Below are positions 1 through 22,498 of a stretch of DNA of 38,985 nucleotides, in pieces. The translations under genes and the position numbers were made by a program. The stretch spans positions 402,509 through 441,493 of the forward strand of contig NW_019091638.1 of NCBI RefSeq assembly GCF_001949145.1, read 5' to 3'. The notes beneath the pieces were generated by a model. It saw only the letters and a program-made list of their open reading frames with translations, had not been told where the DNA came from and did not search any database. Each line of letters opens with the position of its first letter. Within the stretch, counting starts at the first letter, position 1. The stretch is from Acanthaster planci (taxonomy: Eukaryota; Echinodermata; Asteroidea; Valvatida; Acanthasteridae).

Positions 1-123
1 AAGCTCTGAAGCAATACTAACAAATATAGTGACTTTAAGGTTTTTGGTAGGCTATCTCCTGAAAGAATCCCTTCAACTTCACAAACTTAGGAGAATGAAG
101 GAGTCTACAAGTCTGACAACTTT

Positions 124-335
124 GGTGGAAATGCCAAGTCTGACCTACTTTGATTGGTGGAAATGCCAAGTCTGACCTACTTTGATTGGTGGAAATGCCA
201 AGTCTGACCTACTTTGATTGGTGGAAATGCCAAGTCTGACCTACTTTGATTGGCGGAAATGCCAAGTCTGAGCTACCGGTACTTTGATTGGTGGAAATGC
301 CAAGTCTGACCTACTTTGATTGGTGGAAATTCCGT
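124..335. repeat. 32-bp tandem repeat, seven copies
   Basis: GGTGGAAATGCC recurs at 124, 156, 188, 220, 252 (one change), 290 and 322. The unit is 32 bp except one of 38 bp carrying a 6-bp insertion. Contiguous copies without spacers, so a minisatellite and not a CRISPR array. Confidence 0.92.
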
Positions 336-864
336 ACACATTATGCAACATCATGTCATTCATATGCAATTTTGAATAACTACATACATGTACCATCGAT
401 GACAGGTCTGATTGGCTTATCAGTCAAGTTGGACTTACTGACTGGTGACACATGTACAATCTTGGACACTGACACCATCGACGCTGTCATGGAAAAGCTA
501 TAAAATGAGGGCGTTATATGTGAGTGGCCGAGCGCAACGACCGTGTATGTGGGATGGCTGACTTGGGAAGAGCAATGTAAGTCTGAATTGATTCAAATCA
601 AGGCAGCATACTGCAATTAATCATCTCTCTATCACTGGCAACTACCGAGCATCATACTGTTAGAAAACCAACAGGACTTTTGAGTTGTCACACTGCTTTG
701 GGTGCCCACAATAACAACCATACATGTACATGTATACAAAGCACAAGTACATTGAATTGTAAATGAAAACATTTCAGACTAATTGGAAAGAAAATACCAA
801 CTTACAAAATTGTCCATGCAATCAAAGGAAATTACCTTTTTTGTTGTTTTTCTTTTCCGTACAT
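336..864. other. 3' flank of ACAA1 with no gene seen
   Basis: AT-rich, with short non-conserved open frames and one TACATGTACATGTA tract near 721. Nothing else supported. Confidence 0.5.
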
Positions 865-870
865 TTTATT
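865..870 (-). terminator. Polyadenylation signal AATAAA for ACAA1
   Basis: AATAAA on the minus strand 81 nt after the ACAA1 stop codon, the first canonical hexamer downstream. Assigned by position only; the cleavage site is not visible. Confidence 0.5.
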
Positions 871-950
871 AGTGCATAAAAACAGCACTTCTGCATTTAG
901 CTATGGCTTGCTGTAGTTTCCTTCACTAGACTTGTACTGTTACCCATGGA

Positions 951-14298
<13,348 letters not shown>

Positions 14299-15274
14299 TT
14301 TGGATGTCTTCGTGGCAGTGTTTGGGATGACAATGTTCAACTCTCTCAAAACCCGTCCCTTTTATTTTCAATTATAAAAATGGGTAAAAGTTCGGCTACG
14401 TTGTCCTGCTTATCTCAATGGATCAGCGACGTCGACCTTTACCTACTCTCTTGTTGCACGTTACCCCGAGACTAGTTTCCTCTGTTCAAACTCATCAAAT
14501 ACTGCATCAACGCGAGCGAGGTAACAGCCTAAAGTACGAGGGCCGGTGCTTGTGGCATTTGCAGCAAGGTACTAGGTATGAGACGGAGAGAACCCCCCCC
14601 CCTGCTTTGTGTTGGTCATTGTCTAGCAGGAATCTGGGGAATTCCTTTCAGACATCTTGGGGGGATGTTTTAAGTAACAATAGTCTGGAATGTGTATAGG
14701 GATTGGACATGTTGGGGGGGTACCCCTCGGTCTCATTCCTTGCCGGGTATGCACTATACTGTAGCTTGTGGAGCCGGTGGTGTTAGGTTTTTTTCCTAGA
14801 GTTGCATTTTATATCCAACTCTGGTTTTTCCCCATAATTCTCTTGTCAAGAGAGCTTTCCACACAAGCTCCTCCTATAAACGCAGGAGATTGTTAGACTT
14901 CGCTCGTCGCCCAGCAGGCCAGTGCTGGGCCCTCCCCTGTGTTGGCGCCGGGCGACAATGCATCACCAGAAAAACTTGAAGGACAGGGTAGCACTGATCA
15001 TCATGGATTTATACCGTGCACTGATAATGAGAATGCAATGGGGGAAAACAAAAATGGAAACAGTGCTCACAAGAAAATGTTTGGTGCTTTTGTTTCAGTG
15101 TTTTTGATAGAGAATAGCAGCCACCGGCGCCGTGGGTGCAGCCAGAATCAACAGTTCCCATAAAAATTTGTTCACTCCATTTATACATGTATAATCCCTC
15201 GGAGCAGCCACGCCCACAAAGTAGGACTTTTCTCCACGCGGAGACTTTTGTCACCGGGCCAGTTCCTATGGTAT
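14299..15274. other. Upstream region of ACAA1
   Basis: Presumed 5' leader and promoter side of ACAA1, transcribed leftward. No TATA box or other core element can be assigned with confidence. Contains short hairpins such as CTCTTGTCAAGAGAG near 14850 and GCCCAGCA.../TGCTGGGC near 14912-14930. No conserved coding frame. Confidence 0.4.
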
Positions 15275-16642
15275 TCTATAGCCGCCAAAATTGCGTCGCG
15301 TCGTCCCAACGCCATGACGCAACACTACGACAGCTCTGTCGCGTCGTCCCATCGCGTCGTGGCGTCGCCTCCTTTTTCGTTACTTTTATGCTGTGTTTAA
15401 TGCATTGCGTCGTGCCGTCTGGCCGTCGCGTCATGTTGTTTCGTGTGCCGTCCCTTCGTGCCGGCTCGTCTTGCCACCGTATCGTGCCATCGGGACGTCA
15501 CGTCTTGCCGTCGTCACGTCGCGTCGCCTGTCATGGTATGGCTTTATATAGTGTGGGTTAGGCTGTCGCGTCGTACCGTGTCGTCATCCGTTGTATCGTG
15601 CCGTCGTGCCTTACCTTTTCTAAAAATGGCTGCTGATTACTAAGGCCAATAGAGGACTTAGGCTATGTCACAGGTCCTGGAAAAAAATAATATGTGTGCC
15701 TAGGTTTGCACTACACCAAACATTAATAGGCCCTAGTTCCAGTTCGGGATATTTCTTTCACAAAAAGCCTCAAGTAAATTACGGGCCTATTTTGGATAGA
15801 AGCGGGCGGCTACATTCAGAACTGAGCGCAGTTTTACCACTATATTAGGAGTATCTTCGGGGAAAGGTGAATAAAAAAATTCACGTGGCTAACCCCCATA
15901 ACATTGAAAAGAAAAGTAACCTTCTGGCCGTAAGCTTGAATCAAAGTTTCCAGTGACAAAACGGAGGTCAACCTCTTCCAGAGAGTCAACAGGCGGCGCT
16001 ATTTCGATCTGATTTTGCACTGTTTTGTATGGGCGCGTATTTGGTGTACTGCAACCCTTTGCACGTACATGATGGCCGAGTTCGGGTGGCTTGTTCCCGA
16101 ATGTTCACGAACAGCTCGATTTGTTGTTCGTGGGTCGGCCGCTCGAACGCCGGGAACAAACAACCGGTTATCACAAGCAACATGGCGGCGTCCATGTACG
16201 ATATTCGAGACTTAAGGTTTGGATGGGCTGAATTCTTTTCTATATAAACAGGAACATTCATTTCTGTGTTACAGGAAATAATTAATGATAATTTTGCAAA
16301 ACTTCCTATGGTCTATGGCTTTGGAAGCCATCTCTCTACTTTTGCAGCTGTTCAAAAATCAAAATCTCACGAGTTTTTCCGTGTGTTCGTGTAAAACCCT
16401 GACGAGGAGGTGGTGTATGATGCTGTTCCGAGAACAGTGTTCTTGAGTCGTATTCCCACCGTTCGAGCGCGAGAACACGAAACCCGTGTCAAGAACGGAC
16501 CGCACGGACCGCCCGAACTCGACCAGTAGAAACAGTCGCGTCGTGCCGGCACGTCTTATTTGCCTTGCGTCGTGGCGTCACGTGTGCGTCTTGGCGTCGG
16601 GCGACGCCACGGGACGACGCAACGCAATTTGGCGGCTATAGA
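15275..16642. mobile_element. Inverted-repeat DNA element (element A)
   Basis: Ends are inverted: TCTATAGCCGCCAAAATTGC at 15275 and, reversed, TCTATAGCCGCCAAATTGCG ending at 16642, continuing as GCGT.GCGTCGTCCC in both arms. Each arm is packed with GTCGCGTCGT / GTCGTGCCGTC words, longer on the left (to about 15615). A TA or TATA target duplication is possible because the termini read TATAG...CTATA. No transposase frame seen. Confidence 0.78.
16074..16524. mobile_element. Second inverted-repeat element nested in element A (element C)
   Basis: GGCCGAGTTCGGGTGGCTTG at 16074 pairs with the reversed right end GGTCGAGTTCGGGCGGTCCG ending 16524, and both arms continue with GTTC/CGAACG-rich sequence. 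About 450 bp. Contains CAACATGGCGGCG near 16180, which looks like a good start context but has no supported gene behind it. Confidence 0.55.
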
Positions 16643-16678
16643 GCACCGTACGTTTGGGCACAACATTAAAAAGCATTA

Positions 16679-16790
16679 TTGCTTTGTCTATAGTACGGTG
16701 GCTATTATTCGCCAATTCGTTGTGCACGATCCTTCTTTCGGCGTTATATCGCCGTAATATGGCATTATAACGCTGTACTAACGCTGCATT
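16679..16790 (+). repeat. Left inverted repeat of element B
   Basis: Matches, in reverse, 21826-21948. Shared blocks include ATAGT.CGGTGGCT, ATTCGCCAATTCGTTG, GCACGA and GCGTTATA..GCCGTA. About 110 bp with some insertions. The inner part (GCC.TAATA.GGCATTATAACGCT) is itself partly palindromic. Confidence 0.75.
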
Positions 16791-16812
16791 CTTGCGTTGC
16801 TGAAAATCTACA

Positions 16813-17541
16813 ATGAGACTATCGGCACCATTTTGTAATTTTGATAAGCATTTGATACATCGTCGTGGCAGTTTAGCCAGATTCAGGTCGACAAAAGCTC
16901 TGACGAGAGCAACGTGGAGGCCAAAACGTAGATTGAGAAACGGTAAGTATTTATGCAATGGGTGTGGAGTAAGTTACCCTTGTATATAAGCCGTTCATTT
17001 ATAGCTAACCCTTTAATGTGACGTAATTTACGTGATGACGCTACAGTGACAAGAATAATTGGGACCGTGACCATCGTGGGTACGGGTATTGGTCTATGTG
17101 TGTACAATACTTGTAGAAAATCTGAATTCAATCCAGGGCGGACCCAGGGATTTTAGAGGAGGGAGTAAGGCCCGATCATTTTTTTTTCGGGGGGGGGTGA
17201 GGGTTGACCCAATCCCAAGAATCCCAAGCGACCCCAAACATGAATCCAAACCCCAATTCTCTCTCCTCACCTATCCTCTGTGTGTGGGGGGGGGTGGGGG
17301 TGTGTGTGTGTGTGTCTCCTCCTCTCCCTCTTTGTCTCTCTTGTGCACCATTTTTAACCAATCAGTTTTAGGCCTTTAATTAAATGCATGAACACGCCGT
17401 AAATAATAACGGCATTGAGTTTCACCGTATTCTTTTGCAGGTTCCGATCTGCTGCTTCAGGGAAAGAAGATCAGTTTGTTGTCCAAAGTTACATCACAAG
17501 ACGTCTCATTCCTCACACGAGTGGTTGGGTGCTCAAACTGA
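16813..17541 (+). CDS. Possible small two-exon gene of unknown function
   Basis: Exon 1 (16813-16942) starts MRLSAPFCNF, is rich in Arg and Lys with a single acidic residue, and ends AACG|GTAAGT. Exon 2 starts after TTCTTTTGCAG at 17441 and continues in phase as GSDLLLQGKKISLLSKVTSQ to TGA at 17539-17541, 76 residues in total. The N-terminus resembles a mitochondrial targeting peptide. Other frames downstream also look protein-like (AQTDFKNVMDFHSELNKVLE in 17532-17620; DHRGRTGGVAALAFNDHRRR in about 17661-17765), and AATAAA follows at 17861, so this may be a longer gene broken by frameshifts. I do not recognise the product. It lies just inside the left repeat of element B. Confidence 0.3.
17281..17327. 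repeat. G-rich and (GT)n low-complexity tract
   Basis: TGTGTG, a run of G interrupted by T, then (TG)n. Simple sequence. Confidence 0.9.
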
Positions 17542-17879
17542 CTTCAAAAACGTCATGGACTTTCACAGTGAATTAAACAAAGTCCTAGAATGGAATGTGT
17601 GGGTCATGCATATCCTTTAAGGTTTAGCCTAGGATGTTTATTTGACCCGTTACATCCATAGATCATAGAGGAAGGACAGGAGGAGTTGCAGCTCTGGCAT
17701 TCAATGATCATCGCCGCCGTGTTAAACAAATTATAGAAAACATTTCAAAAATACCCAAGTACTGAGTGCATCTTAGCCGGACAAGCAGGGCCAGTAATAT
17801 CCTTGTAATACTTGTAATGTTTTGCTTGCAATTAAATACTAACTATTGCTGTCACCGAGAAATAAAGAAAAATCCCTGA

Positions 17880-18321
17880 TATTAGACCTACTTTTCCATC
17901 GTGAATAACCTTTATTTTTTGATACACTGTTCCATTATCCATGCAAAGTTTGCAATTTCATTCCCCTCCCTCCAATTCATCAGTTTTCAAGACTTGATAC
18001 GAATTTGGCTAAGACTGACCAACAAAATGTTGACTACTGCTGGAAAGCTAAGTTCATAAGGAACAAAATGCGCTATTTCATCATAGGGAGTAATCATGAA
18101 ATCTCGTAAAAAGCGCTTTTATACAAGTGCCATAATAGAAATTATTCAAACAAAACACAAAATCTTGTGAACAACGGGGAAATTTATTCCCAAAATAACT
18201 CCAAAAGAAAGCGTTCATTAAGGGCAATGGCTCCACATGTACATTTAGGGCACACAGCGTAACACAAGCAACTGCGCAAGCATTAAATTTGATGTTGTTA
18301 TGAAATTATACCAAGCACCAA
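17880..18321. other. Interior of element B, no gene seen
   Basis: AT-rich, no conserved frame or repeat recognised. Confidence 0.35.
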
Positions 18322-18433
18322 CAAAGGTATATGAATATTCCATTTCCTATACCTCAGTACACAAAGTTTTAAGGATGCAAAGGTATATGAATATTCCATT
18401 TCCTATACCTCAGTACACAAAGTTTTAAGGATG
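18322..18433. repeat. 56-bp perfect tandem duplication
   Basis: CAAAGGTATATGAATATTCC and the following 36 bases occur twice in a row, at 18322 and 18378, with no difference seen; a recent duplication or an assembly artefact. Confidence 0.9.
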
Positions 18434-19009
18434 CAGTAAAACAGGCAACTTCAGTTTTAATCTCGATGGATATATAGAGTATGGCCACAAATAAAAGAAA
18501 GAAGTGATGGAGATTTTAAAAGGTATAGTGTGACTCCAACGGCAGAGTTTCCCAAGTATCAAGGCAACATCCAAACAATTCCACTTCTTGTACAGTTTAG
18601 AGTGGATCATTGTAAAAAGGTGATGGCTGTTGCTGTCCAATTGTCAAACAAATTGCTGAAACTCCACCTAAAGTAAAGAAGGGCACATGTTTGCGGTTAT
18701 ACTGTAAATTTTGAAAAATGAACGCAAAGCCATTCGGCTCGTTAAAAAATATTCATGACGCTTGATAGATATTGCAAATTTAATTAATTTTGAGCCGCAA
18801 AGGTGGAAAAGCGTTTCTCCCCGAAATCTGACAGTCTAATCACTTTCAGCGCAGGTTTATTACGAAAAGTTAAAAACAAAGTTAATATGATAATGCATTG
18901 CTGCTTTTCATCCAGAGTATTGCAACCAGAACAATAAGATGCCATAATCGATATTCAATAATGAAAATCGATATTTGTTGTAAAATGCTGAGGATGAATC
19001 GTTCTGATT
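18434..19009. other. Interior of element B, no gene seen
   Basis: AT-rich; the open frame at 18425-18640 (minus) shows no known domain. Confidence 0.35.
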
Positions 19010-19320
19010 TTGTAAGTTTAACTGTTTCTATAAACCCATGTTTATTGAGATGATTACACAAATGAATGACTCTAGCTTATTATCAGCGGTAATTTTTATT
19101 TCAATGCTGTAACTTAAAATATCCTACCAAACCAACGTTTGTTGAGATCATTACACGATTACCTTTACAAATTAATGATTGTAGCTTATATATTATCAGC
19201 GGTCCATTTTTGGTGTCGACTTTGTAACTTAAGCTTAAAGTTTCTAGGCCTATATAACCAAGGTTTGTTTTGATCATTTGTAGATTTCCGTATGGTAAGT
19301 AACTCTAGCCTATTATAATT
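19010..19320. repeat. Diverged tandem repeat, about three copies
   Basis: Blocks GTTT.TTGAGAT.ATTACAC, then AATGA.T.TAGCTTAT and ATTATCAGCGGT, then a TGTAACTTAA block, recur at about 19040, 19138 and (weaker) 19262. The period is roughly 100 to 130 bp with indels. Confidence 0.65.
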
Positions 19321-20002
19321 TTTTATGTGCAAAACGTTTCATTCTAGATTTTTTTTGTTATTGAAGACGAACGAAAAACATCCAAAATTAAAAATGGCAG
19401 ACCTCAATATTCAATATTGTGTTTTATAAATCTCCGGCAAGAACGAATAATTATGAGAACCATCGAAACTATCACAAAGATGGCTTGAATTGATGTTGAT
19501 ACTTGTACAAAATGTTACTTTTCGAGCTCAGAGTAAAACTATCAGGTCTTGACTGGATGGTGGAGGTTAGCACTTTGACAGGATAGGTCCTTTGGCTTTT
19601 TCAAGTAGGTTACTACTAGAAATATTTATTTGTTTCGAAATTGTTTACCTTGTTCCGGTTGTTGACAAATACAGGAAAATGAAAATCCAAATCGGGCTTG
19701 TGCAGCATACGCCACAGGTGATTTTATACTGATGATTTGTTTCACTTGATCTTTAACTGTTTATCGTTTACCTTTTCTTTTTCCCTTTTTTTTTCATATA
19801 GCCCTATATATCCTCCTATTCTTGTTGAGTATTAAAAGTTCTTTGTTCATTGGCCTTCTTTATTTATCTGAATCTCACAACTGACACTGATCCTCAATTC
19901 TGTTTCCTGCCCGAGATTTGTCATGCCAGAGTCCTGCTCTTATGGAAATGGGTCTTTCAGTCCTTTATGTTCAGACGGAACATGAGGTGTTAATTCACAG
20001 GA

Positions 20003-21420
20003 TCACGCTAAAGCTCTTTGTAGGTGTCTTCTTAGATGGACAGCCTCTTCTCGAGTATCGGGGGACCTGCGTCCAGTGACTTCCATCAGTAAACATGCAT
20101 AGTTGAAGAGGTTCTCATCGCAAGGATAGTTGTTTTTGAAGAGGGATTCCTCCTTACACACATTCACTCTATCCTGATCCACTGGTTCCAGGAAGTCCAT
20201 GGTGTTGTACAACTGCGGAAGTTCAAATATGGTCAGGGGTCAGCCATCTGCTACATGCTCTTGTTTATTGTTCCTAATCCTGTGTCCATCCCACAGTTCC
20301 GTCATTTTGTCCAGATCATCCTGTAAAGTAGAAGTAACTTTGAATAAACAAATCATTTGAATCTTTCGAGCCGAAGAAAAGTTGTCGAATTCTTTAACAT
20401 TCATAAGAGAAATGACTTGGATTGACATTTACATCGAAACATGGATTGACCAATAATGATCATGTTGGTAAACCATCCTATAGGCCTATGTATTACATGA
20501 TAACCTCAAATGAAGACAGCCGTTTATACGCAGGCCTACCTGCATGTATCATTCTCAAGAATGTGAATCGAATTAGCTCTCTGTCCAAACTGTCTCCCGA
20601 GAAGTAACTGTCATCCTTTATGCATTGAAATAAAGTCATCCAGAACTCTGCGCATTCTTTCCTAAGCTGATTCCACACTCGATGCATTGGTTAGCAGTAC
20701 TCTCCCCAGTAATGATGCTATGCCTACCGCTAAGCCGATCCCAATGGACCCTTAGGAATCTTTGGAAATTGAGTACATGTCCATTCTCCGTCCCAAGATC
20801 AGTCTTAACGACAGTTGGGCAGCCACAATATGTTTCGATGGGATTGATGAAAAAACCACTAATAAATTGACGGACTGTTCGTAGTGGCGTTTGCTTCCAA
20901 CCATATTATTTTTCGGGAGAAACTATCAATACACTCACTGATGCCCACTTCGTATAGCTTGAGTTTGTCATATGCGTCTATGTGCCAAATAAAATTCGGT
21001 CCTCGCCCGATGCATCTGCAATGTACAAGCCGGAGCCTTTTCGTAGTGCAACACCCTCTGGATCAAGACGGAGTAACAATCTCCGTACTCTATGTCTCCT
21101 ACAACGAAACCCTCCTGAAGTAATCTGCAATGCATAAACCTGTGGCCGTGCAGCTGACCAGATTGCTGAAGCTGTTCTTGAAGGAACCTTACAATGTCCG
21201 CTAAGTCAGATTGATTCTTCCGACGATACAGTCCAAGATGCCGCAGGTGTCGTTGTAGTGTGGGCTTACTCAGCGCAACTCCATGAATTGTTGCTGAAGT
21301 ATGAAAATTAACGATAGAGCCACCAGCGAGACTAATGAGCGGGGAATAACTTTGAAAAAGACAAGTTTGACCAGGCCAATTACACGAAATGCAAAATTAC
21401 ATGACGGCTGGAAATTCAAA
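20003..21420 (-). pseudogene. Broken DDE integrase-core gene of a DNA transposon
   Basis: The minus strand encodes, in order, PTLQRHLRHLGLYRRKNQSD (from about 21265) and FMHCRLLQEGFVV; then, after a frameshift, GPNFIWHIDAYDKLK with the first catalytic Asp and CIDSFSRKIIWLEA; then TDLGTENGHV with the second Asp; then, after another shift, WNQLRKECAEFWMTLFQ and YFSGDSLDRELIRFTFLRMI; then DDLDKMTELWDGHRIRNNKQ, VCKEESLFKNNYPCDENLF and a C-terminal stop. This matches the integrase-core proteins common in fish and marine invertebrate genomes. At least two frameshifts and a TGA (20236-20238) make it non-functional. A gap between about 20330 and 20595 ends at TTTACAG and may be a former intron. Confidence 0.8.
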
Positions 21421-21825
21421 TATGGATATCACTGCGTCATTTTCTCAAGAACAGTTTCTTTTCAACTAAATGATTGAAATAAGATGTTTAAACAATCCAA
21501 AACACGACGAGGGGAATTTCAGGAAGTGTACCTTTAACGAGGGGCCCTGCAGGAGGTGGGATGGAAGCGATGGTTGATGTAAGAATATTAACGCAAAACG
21601 TTTCCTAATACACCAGGTAATCAGAAATTTCTTTTAAAAAATGTATTACATATTTCAATAAAGGCATGCTTCAGTTAACAAAGACATAGTTAAAACTTAT
21701 CCAAAGGTAGGAGAGGTAGTCTGGCATGGCCTTCGTAGCCTTTCCATCTAGATTAACTGCTTCTGTTGTTCGATTTAACTAAATGATTGTACGTTTTATG
21801 GACTGAAGTATGGCGATATTAACAC

Positions 21826-21948
21826 AGTAGCGTGGTATAACGCCATAATACGGCATTATAACGCTATAGTTTGTGTTATAGCCCCGTAAGAAAAAGGGTC
21901 GTGCGCAACGAATTGGCGAATACGAGCCACCGAACTATGGCCAAGCAA
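21826..21948 (-). repeat. Right inverted repeat of element B
   Basis: Reversed copy of 16679-16790, with an extra block of roughly 18 bp around GCTATAACACAAACTATA. It lies about 350 bp upstream of the CAPN7 start codon, so it may sit in or near that promoter. Confidence 0.75.
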
Positions 21949-22177
21949 CTATACCTGGCTTGCTGGGAAAAAAGTGACGGCAATTATTTGCGACCGAAGA
22001 TTTGGTCGTAAATTTGGTCGCAAATATTGATGTCCTATTGAAGATTGGCGATGTTCCTCTTGGGCCACCATATATATCTCATGTGCTCAGCTCAACGCAT
22101 ATATGCGTACCGTGTACCGAGCTGCAGCTAGCCGTACACAAACAGTGCTAGTGCGCTCTAGTGTATAGCCAGCAGAA

Positions 22178-22243
22178 ATGGGTGGACTGACGGGGCTAGA
22201 CCTTGGGCTGTTTCCTCCCAACATCGGGGCAGAAAATAAGTGA
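22178..22243 (+). promoter_or_regulatory. Possible upstream ORF in the CAPN7 5' leader
   Basis: ATG with A at -3 and G at +4 opens a 21-codon frame (MGGLTGLDLGLFPPNIGAEN...) that ends in TGA 51 nt before the CAPN7 start. A TATA-like CATATATATC sits near 22070. Whether this lies in the transcript depends on the unmapped start site. Confidence 0.35.
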
Positions 22244-22294
22244 TCCACTGTCAGTTGTATTCAATTAAACCAAGTGCTCAAAACCTCTGTCAAG

Positions 22295-22498
22295 ATGTTT
22301 TGGTCAGACTTTTCAAGAAACTATGGGGAAAACGGACAGAGCGACGCGGATGAACCGCGAGCCAGTTCGTCAGCTTCGTTGAGTACTTACGGTAGTGCCC
22401 ATTCAGATGTGTTGGTTCGTGATGCTGCTGAGTTTGCCACCAAAGCTACACAGTGCGATCGTGCAGGGCAGTATCAAACTGCCATATTCTACTACGCT
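22295..22498 (+). CDS. CAPN7: CAPN7 exon 1 (start, first half of MIT 1)
   Basis: 68 codons ending FYYA at GCT|GTGTGT, phase 0. Begins [15 protein letters not shown], then an acidic and Ser/Ala stretch, then [20 protein letters not shown], the first helix of an MIT domain. Confidence 0.9.

Larger units (their letters stand above)
16679..21948. mobile_element. Candidate 5.3-kb transposon (element B) with integrase pseudogene
   Basis: The inverted repeats at 16679-16790 and 21826-21948 bracket the integrase pseudogene, whose N-terminal end is about 400 bp inside the right repeat and which reads inward. No clear target duplication: ATTA precedes the left end and CTAT follows the right. The alternative is two independent copies of a small palindromic repeat in opposite orientation. 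Confidence 0.45.

Noticed and set aside
124-335. Possible CRISPR-like array
   Set aside because: The repeats are contiguous with no unique spacers, and the genome is eukaryotic.
14299-14349. N-terminal extension of the thiolase upstream of the PTS2
   Set aside because: The upstream frame is open but has no ATG; only a TTG at 14349 could open it.
14740-14940. Small structured RNA gene upstream of ACAA1
   Set aside because: Short hairpins are present, but they match no spliceosomal, Y or tRNA pattern that I could recognise; no A and B boxes found.
15136-15643. Arg/Ser-rich open frames over the GTCGCGTCGT region
   Set aside because: Caused by the CpG-rich word repeats; no domain and several overlapping frames.
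16181-16247. CAACATGGCGGCGTCCATG start followed by AAG|GTTTGG as a first exon
   Set aside because: Attractive start context, but it lies inside the nested inverted-repeat element and no downstream exon in phase was found.
14299-22294. Shared bidirectional promoter for ACAA1 and CAPN7
   Set aside because: The starts are 8 kb apart and separated by several mobile elements, so a shared core promoter is unlikely.
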